From Scortum barcoo (Eukaryota; Chordata; Actinopteri; Centrarchiformes; Terapontidae), in assembly GCA_023238725.1 (NCBI GenBank), contig CM041541.1, forward strand, positions 12,296,544 to 12,360,543: 64,000 nt of DNA, read 5' to 3'. The translations under genes were made by a program, and so were the position numbers. Below the pieces are notes generated by a model. That model was not told the DNA's origin. It saw only the letters and a program-made list of their open reading frames with translations, and ran no database searches. Positions 61,276 to 64,000 of the stretch are shown piece after piece (position 1 is the stretch's first letter; every line of letters starts with the position of its first letter).

Positions 61276-63039
61276 TCTCGAGTCTGAAATGTCACATTTC
61301 AATGCGATTATTGACTGATGATACACTCCCCTGTGCTTAGCCGTACAACATCTTTCTTTTTTTCCTGCATCCTTGGAGCCCAGCACGTGTTGCTGAGGTG
61401 TTTCAGCGCTGCACGACCCGGAGATCACCTGTCAGTGAAACCAGAAACGTGAAAAGGAAAAAGCTATCACTGTGTTCGGAACAGCAAATTGCACAGCTTT
61501 CTTGAACATTGAATCATTGTGCCGTTAATATAACTGGCAATGGAGATGAGCCAAGTGTACATTTTATTTATATAAAGATGCGATTTGTGTTCACAACTGT
61601 GAGGTTTAAATGTGGCCTCTTTGGCAGATGCCGTTATTTCTGCCTTTACAGTTAGCGTTGCTCTCAAGACTCAGAGGAGCAAAACAGTTTTTCCCCTTCC
61701 TGTCACACAAGCTCAAGGATTCCCAAATTAATCAGACACTTTATCTGTTTCAACAGCCGTCTTTTAGTTTTGGAGTAGAGAGAACAACCCCCCCCCCCCG
61801 GCGCTGGGCTGGCCAGCTGCCAAAGCGGCTTCGTGGAAATTTCTCCAACATTTGGCAGGTGGTTGGCGGTCATTTCCCACCCAGCATGCAGCTCACCGGC
61901 CTGGCCGCCGATCAGACCAGAACCATCTCTGCTGCGTGGCCCGGACCCTGCAGCCCGCTCGCTTTGCTAATAAAGAGACGTGCCGACACACGGGATCCGA
62001 TGTCGCGCTCCCTTGTGATTTTTGTCTCCTCTCTGGAAGCCTGGCCTGTGTTTTTTTCTGATGGAAGCGGTGGTTGTGAAGAGTGCATGTCATTTGAGTA
62101 CGAAAGTGAATTTGTGCTATTACTCAGCTCGGGCTACTTACTCGCTCATGAAAGGAAACGCTCAGAGGAGGCATCGCTCATGGTCGTATTTCACAACGGG
62201 AAAGAAATAATGGAAACAACCAATAATACAGTATTTCAGTTCAGTGCACATGTGAAACCCAAACTTTGTGTCCTGGGATTTTAATGCAAAAAAAGAAAGT
62301 TTTGATTTATTTCAGGGAATCAAATGTTCTGAATAACTGTTTTGAATAATTTCTAGTGTTATTTAAGCTTATATAAAGTTTAACCTCCAATTGTTGACAT
62401 GTCGGATAAAGTTGCAGTGTTCGCTTGTCTCAAACTTTTATAACCTTCAAACCAAACTTCCAGGACCATCTTTATATTTTTCTCTCATTGCTTAATCTTA
62501 CACAAAAGGATCAGTAAAAGAAGTCTAAAAAAGCTGGCACATTGTCGCAGCACGACTGAACATTCAAACTTTCAGACCTTGAATAAGTCTCTCAAATCTG
62601 GTTTACTTCTTAAGCTTCAGGTGAACTTAGGCCAGAAGAGAGTTGTCTATTTGTCAGCCTTCAGCTTTATCACGCTGTATCTCGCCATCAAAGAGAAAAG
62701 TTTGAACTTCTGCTGTCGGTGTCAGGGCCTCCACCGAAACTCTCAGATTCAGGTCCTCTGAATTGCCTCCACCTAATGTGACCTCTTGGCTGTCATACAA
62801 AAGATTGAATTTTCAGAACTGGCTGTAGATAATGAGTCATTTTCTCCAGTCGTAGCCTTTCTGCTGAGTTAACATCTTTTTCATCTACATCTTTCACTAT
62901 CGCGTGAATCACATCCGCTTTTTTTTTCTTCTAATTTTCCCTTAAAAAAATCTGTTTAATTGTCTTATCTGACCGTTTTGTGGTTGCAGGAGTATCTTGC
63001 ACCGTTTACAGCTTATTTCTGGTGGGAGTTTAATCAGTG

Positions 63040-63078
63040 TGGAAAAGAGCATCAGCTAAATGCCCGAAATGTGAAATT
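63040..63078 (+). repeat. SINE tail remnant
   Basis: AAAGAGCATCAGCTAAATGC (63044-63063) followed by CCGAAATGTGAAATT matches the 3' tail of the 57112-57312 SINE (GCGCATCAGCTAAAAGCC...AAATGTAAAT). Only the tail is recognisable. Confidence 0.55.
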
Positions 63079-63359
63079 TAAAATGTCAGAGTGAATTTTC
63101 AGAGCCACCAGGCAGCTAGTGAGGGGTGAGAAGGAGTTTTTCAAAAAAAAAAAAAAAAGCCCCAGTGGATTGAGAAGTGGGTCGGGTGTTTAGACGTTTT
63201 GCAGGGGAGGCATTGCTGAAATGGCCGCAGCTAAAGTAGGTCGCGGTTAACCTTGATAAATCTCTTGCATGACTGGAAAAGAGAAAGGAGCCTCTATAAA
63301 AACTACACTATGTGGTCATTTCATTTTCACCAGAAGAAAGGGAGGAAAAACATTGATTT

Positions 63360-63615
63360 GACTGATTGTACTTCCTCGGCTCTGTCCCTCGTGAGCAAAC
63401 CTTCATCTTGATGAAGTCTGGAAGAGATAAAGCTATCCTTTTCGAGGGAGGCCAGCAATTAAACGTCACAAAAACTCTTTGGTTTATTGTTGGAGTCCCA
63501 CAGAAGTGGCCTCACGATGACGCACTTCTGCACGGACTCCATACGAAGTTAAACGGGCATTTTAGCCGACCCTCCAGCGTGGCCCCACAATCAGCCATTA
63601 TTATCAGTTAACAAG
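63360..63615. promoter_or_regulatory. Candidate intronic regulatory element
   Basis: Complex unique sequence of about 250 bases with GAGATAAAGC (GATA-type site, about 63423-63432), GATGACGCAC (CRE-like) and CATTATTATCAG words. Flanked by low-complexity DNA and a run of A (63139-63157). Confidence 0.28.
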
Positions 63616-64000
63616 CATACCACTGCTTTAAAGCCTTTATCCTCCCTCCTCTTCTCTCTTTTGCTTTCCCACCTTTGTTTCATTCTTTTATTTTGACACT
63701 GTGACATGTTGCTTCACTCCTGAATGAATTAAGTCAAGTTGCTGGCGCCGTTACCGAGAAAACGTCCTTGAATTAGCTATAGTCACCCAACTCTGTATTT
63801 TTCTCTCCATCATTCTCTCCCACAAACCTTATTACGGCAAACAAAGTGAGCCTGTGCCGATCATGTTTGACATTTCCATGCGTGAAATATCTTTCGGAGA
63901 CAAAGAGGCCTCTCTCTTTATTGCCTGGATGTGTGCTTGTGGGTGGAAGCCCCATTGTATGTCCTTGCACAATCGCTCGTGTAGGCTCTGCACTCGGTGA

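Larger units (their letters stand above)
51063..64000 (+). other. acvr2a: acvr2a intron 1 (5' part, continues past window)
   Basis: The intron begins with GTGGGT at 51063 and no acceptor followed by receptor-like extracellular coding was found to the window end. I looked for the cysteine-rich ligand-binding exon and did not see it. A very long first intron fits the mammalian gene. The interval holds a LINE-like 3' tail (51765-51975), a dispersed repeat (53175-53445), a SINE (57112-57312), a second SINE tail (63040-63078), CA repeats (60511-60544), homopolymer runs and several complex non-repetitive blocks listed separately. The 225-codon open frame at 61610-62284 is treated as chance. Confidence 0.8.

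Noticed and set aside
63300..63335. ACACTATGTGGTCA as another Tc1-type end
   Set aside because: Only the first dozen or so bases fit the family end and the next part of the terminal repeat is absent; could be chance.
1..64000. CRISPR arrays, prokaryotic operons, phage or plasmid features
   Set aside because: None seen; the sequence is vertebrate nuclear DNA with introns, microsatellites and fish-type repeats.

Overview
The window looks like a gene-poor stretch of a teleost fish nuclear genome, probably a percomorph. The evidence is an AT-rich background, many CA/GT, GATA and GAA microsatellites, remnants of a Tc1-type transposon, tRNA-derived SINE pieces, a solo LTR, and one vertebrate first coding exon with a canonical splice donor. 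There are no operons, ribosome binding sites, CRISPR arrays or prokaryotic genes.

Only one gene is supported. On the + strand at 51008-51062 is the first coding exon of an activin type II receptor gene (acvr2a; which teleost paralogue cannot be told). It encodes the 19-residue signal-peptide start, with the last glycine codon split by the splice site. A GC- and CpG-rich block at about 50095-50745 lies just upstream and is the likely promoter and 5' leader. The leader holds several short upstream reading frames and a possible leader intron. No sequence resembling exon 2 was found, so 51063 to the window end is read as part of intron 1, at least 12.9 kb long.

Layout: 1-49764 is the upstream flank, with no recognisable coding exon. 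It holds simple repeats, purine-rich tracts and transposon remnants. The clearest remnants are a dispersed repeat (5735-6015 and 14920-15248, with a third copy in intron 1 at 53175-53445), a SINE/repeat block (16790-17460), a solo LTR (31552-31991) and two related Tc1-type pieces (39483-39696 and 43370-43964). 49765-50040 is a decayed triplet repeat directly before the CpG-rich block. 51063-64000 is intron 1, with a LINE-like tail, SINE pieces and several complex non-repetitive blocks.

In mammals ACVR2A borders a long gene desert towards ZEB2 and has a large first intron, so a flank and intron rich in regulatory DNA would be expected. I list complex, motif-bearing blocks as candidate regulatory elements, but conservation cannot be shown from a single sequence. 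I did not find a convincing previously undescribed system. The most useful leads are the leader structure of acvr2a, the clean solo LTR with its promoter-like motif order, and the candidate noncoding elements.
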